From a virus: DNA of 37,628 nucleotides. The stretch spans positions 1-37,628 of the IMG/VR virus record IMGVR_UViG_3300030329_004866; one strand, 5' to 3'. Positions 26,601 to 34,502 of this stretch are shown here, one piece after another (positions within the stretch are counted from its first letter, which is position 1; each line of letters starts with the position of its first letter). Both the position numbers and the translations under genes were made by a program. Under the pieces are notes generated by a model. It made no database searches, was not told the origin of the DNA, and saw only the letters and a list, made by a program, of their open reading frames with translations.

Positions 26601-27509
26601 ATGGCTACAAGTTTTGCCGCAATGAAGAAAAATCGTCAATCTGACGTAGAGAAGCTAACAGCTTCTATCTCTAAACTCCAAGGAAATACTCAACGAGATG
26701 ATGATGGGTTCTGGAAGCCAGAAGTCGATAAGGCTGGTAACGGAATGGCTATCATTCGTTTCCTTCCTGCACCTCAGGGTGAGGAAGAGCCTTTCGTCCG
26801 TATCTGGGATCATGGATTCCAAGGTCCTGGTGGTTGGTTTATTGAGAAATCTTTGACAACCCTTGGTGACAAATGTCCTGTTTCGGAGTATAACTCTATG
26901 CTCTGGAACTCTGGTACTGAGGCTGATAAGACCTTCGTTCGTTCGAAGTCTAAGCGCCGTCTTGGTTACATCTCCAACATCTACGTTGTAAAGGATCCTG
27001 CTAATCCTGATAACGAAGGTAAGGTGTTCTTGTACAAGTATGGCAAAAGGATCTTTGATAAGATTGTTGAAGCTCAACAGCCCGAGTTTGATGATGAGAC
27101 ACCAGTCAATCCTTTTGATCTTTGGGATGGAGCTAACTTCCGTCTAAAGATTCGTAAGGTAGAGGGCTATCGTAATTATGATAAGTCTGAGTTTGATAGT
27201 CCAGCCTCTTTGCTGGATGATGATCAGGAACTTGAAGATGTATGGAAGCAAGAGAAGCCTTTACAGGAGTTTCTTGATCCTAAGAACTTCAAGAGCTATG
27301 ATGAGCTGAAAGCTAAGCTGTATCGAGTGCTAGCACTTGATGGTGGACCTACTGCCAATACTATGACTGCTGATGAAGTTGTCAGTGCTCCGGTAGTAGA
27401 AGCAAAGGCTGCTCCAGCTCCTAAAGCTGAAGAGTCAACTCCTCCTTGGGATGATTCTGATGATGATGACAGCTTGTCTTTCTTTAAGAAGTTAGCTGAC
27501 GACGAATAA
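26601..27509 (+). CDS. 32: Single-stranded DNA-binding protein gp32
   Basis: The 302-residue protein has the basic N-terminal LAST-like region (AAMKKNRQSDVEKL), the OB-fold core (MAIIRFLPAPQGEEEPFVRIWDHG, GGWFIEKSLTTLGDKCPVSEYN) and an acidic C-terminal tail (DDSDDDDSLSFFKKLADDE) that recruits other replication proteins. It coats ssDNA in replication and recombination. The zinc site of T4 gp32 (His and three Cys) is missing: only one Cys remains in CPVSEYN. AAGGAG precedes the ATG. Codon use suggests high expression. Confidence 0.95.
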   Translation: MATSFAAMKKNRQSDVEKLTASISKLQGNTQRDDDGFWKPEVDKAGNGMAIIRFLPAPQGEEEPFVRIWDHGFQGPGGWFIEKSLTTLGDKCPVSEYNSMLWNSGTEADKTFVRSKSKRRLGYISNIYVVKDPANPDNEGKVFLYKYGKRIFDKIVEAQQPEFDDETPVNPFDLWDGANFRLKIRKVEGYRNYDKSEFDSPASLLDDDQELEDVWKQEKPLQEFLDPKNFKSYDELKAKLYRVLALDGGPTANTMTADEVVSAPVVEAKAAPAPKAEESTPPWDDSDDDDSLSFFKKLADDE

Positions 27510-27514
27510 GACTA

Positions 27515-27561
27515 AAGGAAGGCTGTTTTAGAAGGGCGTTGCCCCTATAACAGTCTTCCTT
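27515..27561. terminator. Convergent hairpin between gene 32 and the tape-measure candidate
   Basis: A 13-bp stem AAGGAAGGCTGTT/AACAGTCTTCCTT (27515-27527/27549-27561, one G-U) encloses an inner GGGC/GCCC. It lies where the two strands converge and covers the last codons of the minus-strand gene. T-runs are weak on both sides, so it may terminate or protect RNA in either direction. Confidence 0.65.
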
Positions 27562-29933
27562 CCTATTCCTCCACTTGGAGGACTACCTGAAGGAATAATT
27601 GTGGTGCCCCCTCCACCACCGCTGCTAGCTTTAGCATCAACCTTAGCCATGGCAGAAATAACAGCTTGGGCTATTTGACCGTTTTGTTTAACCATCTCTT
27701 GTATTGCAGCTGCAGAATCTCCTCCACCTGCTTCACCATCAATAGCCTGAGCACCAATAGCAGCAGCCCCTGAGATTTTGGTATCTCCGTTAGCGGCCAA
27801 GGGCCCAACTCCAAACTCAGCCAGTTCCTCATCCGTGCCTTGTCGAACGGCTGACCCCCCAGGCACCATTACTCCGTTAACCATAGCGCCACCAGACATT
27901 AGTGCTTGTTTTTGTTTCTTGAGTGCCGCTAGTTTTTTCTCGTCATCTTCCCGAGATCCAATCCAATACGAACCTTCTAGGTCTTCTTCCGTATCTGCAA
28001 TTTCTTGATCAAGTTTTGCCATCTTTTCTTCTGGTGACATTGGTTTTTCAGGTTTATCAGATCCAAATCCTATAGCACCCATGACACTAGAAACGGCACC
28101 AGAAACTTTACTTCCAACAGCGCTAGCTGCACCGCCGACAGCTCCAAGCGCTTTTCCTCCCAATTCGGATGCTTTATCAGCTACTGCACCGGCAGCGCCT
28201 TTGATAACTCCGGCAACCTCACCAGCAGTTTCTTTGGCTGCATCATAGCCACTGCTAGCCATATCAGCAATGCCTTCTCCGATATCTTTAACTAACCCTG
28301 CTGCTGACTCAAATCCTTTACCCAGCAACTCACCAGCATCTTTTACAACGCCCTTAAATCCTTTCTTCTTCAAATACTCCCAAGCCTTTGCTGCTATTTC
28401 TTTGCCGCTTTTAAAGACAGCCAAAATAGTTGGTTTGACACCATCCTTACAACATCTGTATATGAATAATCCAAGGTTACCTCCAACAAATGCACCTATA
28501 ATACCACCTAATACACCGCCTACTAATGTACCCACAAAGGGTATGACTGTTAGCACCAATGCACCAACTACAGCACCCAAGACACCACCAGCGGCTTCAC
28601 CCAACATAACAAATCTATTCTCCATCCTTTTCTCATCACTGATGGAAGGGTCTAACTCGTTCTTGCCAAGCATAAACAATGTAATCAGCGCTGATATTGG
28701 TCCTAGCGCTCTAGCAATTCCTTTTGCTAACCACTTCATTCCAGTCATCTTGCCGAACCTGGCTGCTGCTCCTACTATAGTATCATAGATACCTTTTAAC
28801 ACACCACCAACCCTCTTAGCAAACTTCATAAAAGAGCCCGTTTTAGTTCTGGTAGTTGCTGGCCCAGCTGGTTTAATTGCTTCTGCTTTTGGTGCCGCAC
28901 CTGCTCCTTTAGCAGCATCGGCATCAGGTGCTGGTGCTGCTGGCGCGGCTCCTGGCTTAGCAGCCATTCTTTTATCAACTTCGGCTTGAGATGTTGCAGC
29001 TGGTGCTGTTCCTGGTCCAACAACCTTAGCTTGTGATGCTCTTGCTCTTGGTGCCTCAACTTCATCAGCCATTTTAACTGCTTTGGCTGAAGGTCCTTTA
29101 GCCCCTACATCATCTAATGCTTTTTTGGCATCGGCGGCACTAACACCGCCGCCCTTTGCCATGAACTTACCAGTATCCGGGTCAAGTTTTCCAAGCGTGC
29201 CGTCTTTCTTTACCCCAAGCCCTTTTTTGCCAAGTTCGGCTTTCTGCTTCTCCGATAGGTTTCGACCACGATCGTCACTTTCAATCCGCGTTTGTTGTGC
29301 AGTTCGTGCTACTTTTTCAGGTTTATCTGGTGTAGCTTTTGTTGTTGTTGTTGTTGGAGAAGGTGTAGGAGTTGGACCTTTGGTTTGAATACCTAATGCT
29401 CTTTTAAGAGAATCTCCTAAATCAACTTTCGACATGCGGTCGGTGAATTTGCTTAAACGATTCAAACCAACAGCAAAACCAGTAGTTAGAGCACCTAATG
29501 GATTCTTTAGTTCATCAAGTAAACCAGCAACACCATTTAGAGCATCACCAATTATAGAATCCTTACCAAACATAGTGTCAGTTAGACTCTTTACTCCTGA
29601 TTTAAAGCCACCAATTATTTCATCTTGGAAAGCTAGTCCTATGCTAGCTCCAAGGGCGCCCAATCCAAGCATCTTGGCTAGGCCACCCATTTCTGCTTTT
29701 TTTCTATTGGATTGAGCAGCAATGTTTTGCATAGGTTTCGGCATGTCTCTGGCCGCACCCATTTTCTTTTGCTTGAGACGTTCTTTTGCCTCTTCGGCAG
29801 AAGTCTGCCGATCTCTTTTTGCTTGCTTCTGTAAATCAACTCGAAGACCAGCAATATCCCTCTTTTGTTCCATCAATGTTGCATTGATGGATTGAAGAAT
29901 TTGAACTTGTTGTTTCTGGTCTTTGATAGCCAT
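27528..29933 (-). CDS. Large Ala/Gly-rich virion protein, tape-measure candidate
   Basis: The 801-residue protein has an N-terminal coiled coil (QQVQILQSINATLMEQKRDIA and a Lys/Glu-rich stretch to about residue 75), a Pro/Ala/Thr linker (about 190-375), a membrane-like glycine-zipper region (GGVLGAVVGALVLTVIPFVG and GGVLGGIIGAFVGG, about 450-500), an Ala-rich helical part and a Gly/Ser-rich end. Coiled coil plus membrane-active segments, and the position after the gene 26 frameshift site, fit a tail tape measure. T4 gp29 is 590 residues. No enzymatic motif seen. I call the role by context. Confidence 0.55.
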   Translation of the reverse strand: MAIKDQKQQVQILQSINATLMEQKRDIAGLRVDLQKQAKRDRQTSAEEAKERLKQKKMGAARDMPKPMQNIAAQSNRKKAEMGGLAKMLGLGALGASIGLAFQDEIIGGFKSGVKSLTDTMFGKDSIIGDALNGVAGLLDELKNPLGALTTGFAVGLNRLSKFTDRMSKVDLGDSLKRALGIQTKGPTPTPSPTTTTTKATPDKPEKVARTAQQTRIESDDRGRNLSEKQKAELGKKGLGVKKDGTLGKLDPDTGKFMAKGGGVSAADAKKALDDVGAKGPSAKAVKMADEVEAPRARASQAKVVGPGTAPAATSQAEVDKRMAAKPGAAPAAPAPDADAAKGAGAAPKAEAIKPAGPATTRTKTGSFMKFAKRVGGVLKGIYDTIVGAAARFGKMTGMKWLAKGIARALGPISALITLFMLGKNELDPSISDEKRMENRFVMLGEAAGGVLGAVVGALVLTVIPFVGTLVGGVLGGIIGAFVGGNLGLFIYRCCKDGVKPTILAVFKSGKEIAAKAWEYLKKKGFKGVVKDAGELLGKGFESAAGLVKDIGEGIADMASSGYDAAKETAGEVAGVIKGAAGAVADKASELGGKALGAVGGAASAVGSKVSGAVSSVMGAIGFGSDKPEKPMSPEEKMAKLDQEIADTEEDLEGSYWIGSREDDEKKLAALKKQKQALMSGGAMVNGVMVPGGSAVRQGTDEELAEFGVGPLAANGDTKISGAAAIGAQAIDGEAGGGDSAAAIQEMVKQNGQIAQAVISAMAKVDAKASSGGGGGTTIIPSGSPPSGGIGRKTVIGATPF

Positions 29934-29939
29934 TATACT

Positions 29940-30263
29940 TTACTTTTTGCTCATATATGCTGTCATACCCATGTATGCACCAACTATACCAGCCATAGCA
30001 ATATAGAACAAAGCAGACAAGTCTCCTAATAGCTTTAATCTTGTTTCAGGTATAATTCCTGGGATCATTAATATAATCGTGAACACAATAATGCAAATCA
30101 TAGAGATCCAAGCCATCCGTCTTTGAGCATCGGCCTTATCTTCTTGCATTTCGAGTTCTTCAATTTCTTTCATTTTAGCTAGTTCTTCATCAGTCACAAC
30201 ACCATCCCCATCTAAATCGTACTTGTTATAAGTCGATTCTTTCTGCAGTTTCTTTTGAACCAT
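29940..30263 (-). CDS. EF-hand membrane protein in the tail block
   Basis: The 107-residue protein has a textbook EF-hand calcium loop DLDGDGVVTDEE (residues 16-27: Asp at 1, 3, 5, Gly at 6, Glu at 12), a charged helix, and two hydrophobic segments (about 50-71 and 82-103). GGAG lies before the ATG. It sits between the gene 26 frameshift extension and the tape-measure candidate. A calcium-sensing membrane protein packed in or assembled with the tail is possible; function unknown. Confidence 0.75.
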   Translation of the reverse strand: MVQKKLQKESTYNKYDLDGDGVVTDEELAKMKEIEELEMQEDKADAQRRMAWISMICIIVFTIILMIPGIIPETRLKLLGDLSALFYIAMAGIVGAYMGMTAYMSKK

Positions 30264-30266
30264 CTA

Positions 30267-30440
30267 CTACTCCGACACTTCTTGTAATTCCTGTACATGT
30301 TGTACTAACATATCGAAGTATAAGTCACGTTCAAAAGGATATAGGTTTTCTATCTCTGTTATACTATATTTATGATGCTGAACCATTGAGAACGTAGAAA
30401 TGTAGTAATTAGTTAACGTACTATGGCCCAGCGCTACTAG
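30267..30440 (-). CDS. -1 frame extension of gene 26 (probable frameshift product)
   Basis: From the slippery site at the end of gene 26 the -1 frame is open for 57 codons (LVALGHST ... VQELQEVSE) to TAG at 30267-30269, giving a 289-residue fusion. The core ITEIENLYPFERDLYFDML resembles the T part of phage tail chaperones and small gp51-like hub proteins. A separate start at ATG 30386 would give 39 residues but has no Shine-Dalgarno, which favours frameshifting. Confidence 0.65.
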   Translation of the reverse strand, partial: LVALGHSTLTNYYISTFSMVQHHKYSITEIENLYPFERDLYFDMLVQHVQELQEVSE

Positions 30441-31135
30441 AAAAAATCGTTCAGACCCTCCAACGTCCTAGTTTTCTTTACATTCTTCTTACCAACTTTA
30501 ACAGTGTACTCAGCATCTAGCTTTACTCTTGGATACGTTACAAGATATTCTGAAACATCAGCCCATGCATTTGCTGGTAATTGATCGAGAAACTCAGTGA
30601 CTTCTTTTGGTTTAAAGTCACTTAGATCAAACTCCTCTTCACCTTGGTAAACCTTTTTGATGCATGATACAACAAATTCTGAGTTGCCCATCATCGACTC
30701 ACCATCTGGAATAATAAGAAGGTCTTCATATCTTGGGTATCTCACTTCAAGTTTAATGTCGTCAGACACGTCAATTAGTCCAGCCTTAAACTGAGAGTTA
30801 AGCTCCATCTTTGTTAGGTCAACTTCAACCTCAACCCAATCTTCTGTTTCTTCATCAAAAATGTTTATTTTAGAAGAGTCCTTGACACTATTTGCTCTTA
30901 GTTGTAAAAATGCATACTCAGTATCAGCAACTGGCCATTCAGTTGGTGTACAATCTATCATACAATTTGTTAGTACTTGATTGATAGCTGTAATGTAACT
31001 GTTAGGATCAGCTGCTTGTTGAGCTATGAGTAGGATCTTTTCTTCTTTGACTAAGAAAGGTCTGTATTTTATACTTTCACCCGTTGATGGTCTTTTCAAT
31101 TCAAAGATCGGGTGTTGGATTACTGGTAATCCCAT
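30437..31135 (-). CDS. 26: Baseplate hub protein gp26-like / tail chaperone
   Basis: The 232-residue protein begins LPVIQHPIFELKRPSTGESIKYRPFLVKEEKILLIAQQA, split here as the family's opening and the RPFLVKEEKILL motif of T4 gp26-like proteins (PF12322). T4 gp26 takes part in hub assembly. GGAGG precedes the ATG. The end NDFF is encoded by a slippery run before TAG, allowing a longer product. It follows the gp54-like gene by 16 nt and precedes tail genes, as G does in lambda. Confidence 0.8.
   Translation of the reverse strand: MGLPVIQHPIFELKRPSTGESIKYRPFLVKEEKILLIAQQAADPNSYITAINQVLTNCMIDCTPTEWPVADTEYAFLQLRANSVKDSSKINIFDEETEDWVEVEVDLTKMELNSQFKAGLIDVSDDIKLEVRYPRYEDLLIIPDGESMMGNSEFVVSCIKKVYQGEEEFDLSDFKPKEVTEFLDQLPANAWADVSEYLVTYPRVKLDAEYTVKVGKKNVKKTRTLEGLNDFF
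30440..30446 (-). promoter_or_regulatory. Slippery heptamer T_TTT_TTC
   Basis: Read in the gene 26 frame as GAT TTT TTC TAG, the last seven bases before the stop form the X_XXY_YYZ heptamer T_TTT_TTC (30446 down to 30440), right before TAG. P2 uses the very similar T_TTT_TTG for its E/E' tail frameshift. Confidence 0.7.
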
Positions 31136-31151
31136 TATATTCCTCCATTAA

Positions 31152-31985
31152 TTAAAAATTGGCACGCGCCACACTCAATACCTGTGCTGTGTTTCTTACC
31201 GCAGGACTATTCAACAACCTGCTTACTTGACCTATTCCGTTTTTGATCTGACCAAGAATACCTGCTGGATTAGCTGGTACTTGCGGCGGGTCAATCTCAC
31301 GAAATACGTAATACTTATATGTCCATGCAACAGCCAACGATTCAAAACTATCTTGAGCTGCCCACTCCATTTGCACATCAGACATTTGTAACGGAAAGCA
31401 TTCTCTCATCTCATATGATAACACCTTATTTGATGCAACATCAAAGGTTGATATTGTTATGTTACAAATATATTCTTTTCTGTACAAGCTAAGACCTGGA
31501 GAGTTTGGAATTGAACCTGGTTTAACACTATCAACACCTTTAGAATAATCTGAGTATGCCATAGCATTCATATACTGGTTGAAATATTTTAACGTAAAGT
31601 TTGCACCATCAACAAAAAACGTACATGAAAAGTCATTAACTCTTGCTTCACTTGCTCTGTTGGCTCTAAATCCATATCCATGGGGCTTATATTCAATTGG
31701 TGCAAATGTTCTACCAGGAAGAACTGCAGAGTTACATAAAAATGCCATTGTCTCCATATCTGGACCACTATATTGATCAGCAATACATGGAGGCACAGAC
31801 ATTTCAACAAGATATAAAGATGTTTTCTGTAAGCCGTTTAACTCACCAAGTTTTGAATTCAACTTGCTAACAGCAAACTTAGACTGACCTCCGTCAGCTC
31901 CCATTCCTAATAATCCACTGACAGCATTGACTCCAGCGCCGACTGCTCCCAGTCCAACTCCTACTTTATTAAGAAGATCAGCCAT
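31152..31985 (-). CDS. 54: Tail tube initiator, gp54-like
   Basis: The 277-residue protein has a hydrophobic Gly/Val-rich start, then the tail-tube fold: LYLVEMSVPP, FLCNSAVLPGRTFAPIEYKPHGYG, DFSCTFFVDGANFTLKYFNQYMNAM and a late DVQMEWAAQDSFESLAVAWTYKYY. These follow T4 gp54/gp19-type tube proteins. gp54 starts tube polymerisation on the baseplate; at 277 residues it is longer than gp19 (163) and near gp54 (320). The tube protein itself is possible. Coupled by TAATG to the gene upstream. Confidence 0.7.
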   Translation of the reverse strand: MADLLNKVGVGLGAVGAGVNAVSGLLGMGADGGQSKFAVSKLNSKLGELNGLQKTSLYLVEMSVPPCIADQYSGPDMETMAFLCNSAVLPGRTFAPIEYKPHGYGFRANRASEARVNDFSCTFFVDGANFTLKYFNQYMNAMAYSDYSKGVDSVKPGSIPNSPGLSLYRKEYICNITISTFDVASNKVLSYEMRECFPLQMSDVQMEWAAQDSFESLAVAWTYKYYVFREIDPPQVPANPAGILGQIKNGIGQVSRLLNSPAVRNTAQVLSVARANF

Positions 31986-32554
31986 TAAATGTTTCCTATT
32001 TTATCGGCAGAGTCTGCATAAACTCTACCTTTGCCTGCACCAACGAATCTCTCTGTTGGTAAAAATAATGCTACGTTCCATTCTTCTGGATAGATTGATA
32101 TGAACGAAGTTTTTACATAGTTATTTAGATATCTTTTCACACACGGCTTGAATAGTTTTAGACGTGAAGCCTTGTTTAACAGCTCGTAAGACGCTCGTAT
32201 ATTGCCGTCTTTAATTATCCCTGCTTGATCCATAGCATCAAACAATCTTGCCCGTGCTATGGGTGAAATATAATGCAGGTTCATACCCATAAATCCACCA
32301 GGAGCTCCTCCTATAGGAATAACTAAAGGAAACCTGTCCCAATATGGTAATTTGTCTTTTGTCTTTGCATTATATCCAAACATACACATCCCTCCAAAAG
32401 GAGGTACTCTGCTTCTTCTCTCAGATGGTGCGTTGGTAATCTGTGATTGCTGTACAGTTCGAACATTGCCTTGAATCCAGTTTCTTGCATCAGCAACGTT
32501 GTTTCGTATTTGTGTTGGTGCTTGATTCAACAAATCAGCAAATAAGTAAGCCAT
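31985..32554 (-). CDS. Virion protein of T4-like phages, unnamed
   Basis: A 189-residue protein with FGGMCMFGYNAKTKDKLPYWDRFPLVIPI and GGFMGMNLHYISPIARARLFDAM. I recall the PYxDRFPLV...GLNLHYL pattern from structural proteins of other T4-like phages but cannot name the role; an end-protector or connector protein is a guess from its place next to gene 4. It is coupled by TAATG overlaps to gene 4 upstream and the tube gene downstream. Confidence 0.6.
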   Translation of the reverse strand: MAYLFADLLNQAPTQIRNNVADARNWIQGNVRTVQQSQITNAPSERRSRVPPFGGMCMFGYNAKTKDKLPYWDRFPLVIPIGGAPGGFMGMNLHYISPIARARLFDAMDQAGIIKDGNIRASYELLNKASRLKLFKPCVKRYLNNYVKTSFISIYPEEWNVALFLPTERFVGAGKGRVYADSADKIGNI

Positions 32555-32997
32555 TAGATACCTAACTCTTTCTCAGTCATTATCTTGAAGTCCCATTTTC
32601 TATCATCACAGAACTCTTTTGCTGCTTTCCATTTGGCTTCGTTTATTCCCCATGTTTTTACTTCTCTCAAATATCTCCTACTAATTCGACCTGTAGGTGT
32701 GGCATTCTTTTTCTTTATATCTGGTGGAGCAGTCTGAGCTCTAGGTTTTACTTCGATTACCATTACTTGTCCGTCTTTCTTTTTTACCCAAAAGTCTGGA
32801 AAGTAACGATGATACCGACCATCTATTGGGCTTTTGTATGGTATTGCAAATTCCTCACTCGACCATTGGTCTATTTCAGGGTGATTATCTAAGTAAATCA
32901 TTAGTTTACGTTCCCACAAACTTCTATAAATAACATTAGTGGGGTCACCTTTGTATTTAGATGGATATTTAGGTTTGTAGTATCCCTTGTAGCTCAT
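32554..32997 (-). CDS. 4: Head completion protein gp4
   Basis: The 147-residue protein has YRSLWERKLMIYLDNHPEI, FAIPYKSPIDGRYHRYFPDFWVKKKDG and VMVIEVKPRAQ: the nuclease-like fold of T4 gp4, in which PDF...EVK are the D...ExK residues. gp4 helps finish DNA-filled heads so that tails can join. The ATG begins five bases after a minus-strand TATAAATA (33010-33003) and has no Shine-Dalgarno, so its late mRNA is probably leaderless. First gene of the minus late block. Confidence 0.88.
   Translation of the reverse strand: MSYKGYYKPKYPSKYKGDPTNVIYRSLWERKLMIYLDNHPEIDQWSSEEFAIPYKSPIDGRYHRYFPDFWVKKKDGQVMVIEVKPRAQTAPPDIKKKNATPTGRISRRYLREVKTWGINEAKWKAAKEFCDDRKWDFKIMTEKELGI
32925..32932 (+). promoter_or_regulatory. 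T4-type late promoter, plus strand
   Basis: TATAAATA inside gene 4, antisense to it, 77 nt before the plus-strand gene at 33010. It should start the 48-53-27-5 block near 32938. Confidence 0.7.
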
Positions 32998-33002
32998 AGG
33001 AT

Positions 33003-33010
33003 TATTTATA
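33003..33010 (-). promoter_or_regulatory. T4-type late promoter, minus strand
   Basis: On the minus strand TATAAATA (33010-33003) lies just before gene 4; the start would fall on its ATG. The element overlaps the first base of the start codon of the plus-strand gene at 33010. Confidence 0.7.
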
Positions 33011-33972
33011 TGGCACTTAATTCACAACACGAGAAAGTAATTAACGATCCTCAGGCAATTATTGCCAGTAAGGGCAAGGCTGAGACCGTAATGTTTCCAA
33101 TGGACTCGTCTGATTACAATTTCTTTTCACTAACATTCAAAGAATTTAAATATGCCACTGCTGCAAAGCAAAAAAAGTATGTTGTCAAAGAGCAGATCAT
33201 ATTACCACTACCAACTAACGGTCTTCAAGATAGTCTACAGTTAAGTTATGATAGTATGGATCTTGGAGCTCTGATGGGAACTGCCGCTAAGGAGATTGCT
33301 GGTAGCATTGATACAATTGGTGCTGCAATGAGTTCTGGAGGAACCTTTCAAGAGAAGGGTTTTAAAGCAATGAATGCATATATTGGAGAGGTAAGAAAGA
33401 AGATCAAGTCAGGTGCCTCAAAGATGAAAGATATGAAGCCTGCAGATGCGGCAGCTGCTGTTGCTGCAGCAGTAGGTGGAGGTGGAGACATTGCAGCGGT
33501 TATTGGTAATGCATTGGGTCAAGCTCCTAATCCTCATATTACAGCAATATTCAGAGGAGTTAATCTTAGAGACTTTAGCTTTACGTTTAAATTAATTCCA
33601 AACAACGAGCAAGAGGCTTACCAAATTAATAAACTAACAAACATTATTAGACAAAGGTCATTACCAATACGAAATAAGACAACCGGTGGTTTAACATTAA
33701 ACTATCCTCATGAGGCTCATTTAGCATTGCTTACAGGTTCGATGTCAACTGGTGCTGCAATGAATACAATATTGTTTAAACCTTGTCATGTGACATCAGT
33801 TGCAATAAATCATACGTCAGAAGGTGTGCAATTTTACAGAGATGGTCAACCATTAGGTCGAGATCTCACTCTTAGTTTTAAAGAGATTGATTTTTGGAGA
33901 GGTGATGATTATGATCCAAGTAAGGGTGGAGGAACACTACCTGTAGGCGCCGTGCAAGTAGGACCATTCTAA
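33010..33972 (+). CDS. 48: Tail tube cap / baseplate protein, gp48-like
   Basis: The 320-residue protein has an N-terminal tube-like part (VMFPMDSSDYNFFSLTFKEF, EQIILPLPTNGLQDSLQLSY), an Ala-rich helical insert (about 140-170) and the signature NPHITAIFRGVNLRDFSFTF, KLIPNNEQEAYQINKLTNIIRQRSLP. This fits T4 gp48, which sits between baseplate and tail tube. AGGA nine bases upstream is a weak site. It precedes gene 53 with a 1-nt overlap. Confidence 0.75.
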   Translation: MALNSQHEKVINDPQAIIASKGKAETVMFPMDSSDYNFFSLTFKEFKYATAAKQKKYVVKEQIILPLPTNGLQDSLQLSYDSMDLGALMGTAAKEIAGSIDTIGAAMSSGGTFQEKGFKAMNAYIGEVRKKIKSGASKMKDMKPADAAAAVAAAVGGGGDIAAVIGNALGQAPNPHITAIFRGVNLRDFSFTFKLIPNNEQEAYQINKLTNIIRQRSLPIRNKTTGGLTLNYPHEAHLALLTGSMSTGAAMNTILFKPCHVTSVAINHTSEGVQFYRDGQPLGRDLTLSFKEIDFWRGDDYDPSKGGGTLPVGAVQVGPF

Positions 33973-34502
33973 TGCTTTTTAATAAACTACCAAAAACAAA
34001 CTTCAAAAATGTTGACATTACTGATATTATAAGAGGTATTAAGCTAACTAGCTTTACATTTGATGTTAATTTTGCATTGAACGACTTTGTTATCCAATCA
34101 GAACACACTAGGCCTGACGTTATTGCAGAGCTATATTATGACGATCCAAGACTAGCTTGGGTAGTGTTGTTACCAAATGTTTCTATTGATCCATACTACG
34201 AGTGGCCTTTGTCACAAAGAGAGTTTGATAGATGGATGACAAAGAAGTATGGGAGCGTTCCAACAGCTCAAGCTACTGTTCTACATTATGAACACAAGAC
34301 AAAAGACCTTACTATATCAGAAGATACGTTTACATATTCTACTAGTGCAAAATATATTCTTGCTAGTGACTATCAACCAGTATATGCCTATAATCATTAT
34401 GATCGTATTAATGAAAACAGAAGATTTATAAAATTAATCGATTCACAATACCTTCCTATTATTATGGCAGATTTAAAGAGATTATTTAAGACAGATGGCT
34501 AG
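33972..34502 (+). CDS. 53: Baseplate wedge protein gp53
   Basis: The 176-residue protein has the gp53 signature: FVIQSEHTRPDVIAELYYDDPRLAWVVLLPN, then IDPYYEWPLSQREFDRWMTKKYGS, and a later beta part ending IDSQYLPIIMADLKRLF. gp53 joins wedges around the hub. The C-terminal half can bind cell wall in T4 relatives (LysM-like); I cannot confirm that here. It shares an 8-nt ATGGCTAG overlap with the next gene. Confidence 0.9.
   Translation: MLFNKLPKTNFKNVDITDIIRGIKLTSFTFDVNFALNDFVIQSEHTRPDVIAELYYDDPRLAWVVLLPNVSIDPYYEWPLSQREFDRWMTKKYGSVPTAQATVLHYEHKTKDLTISEDTFTYSTSAKYILASDYQPVYAYNHYDRINENRRFIKLIDSQYLPIIMADLKRLFKTDG

Noticed and set aside
28270-29388. Long plus-strand frames, Pro/Ser-rich
   Set aside because: They mirror the Ala/Gly/Lys-rich sequence of the 801-residue minus-strand protein and have no start signals.
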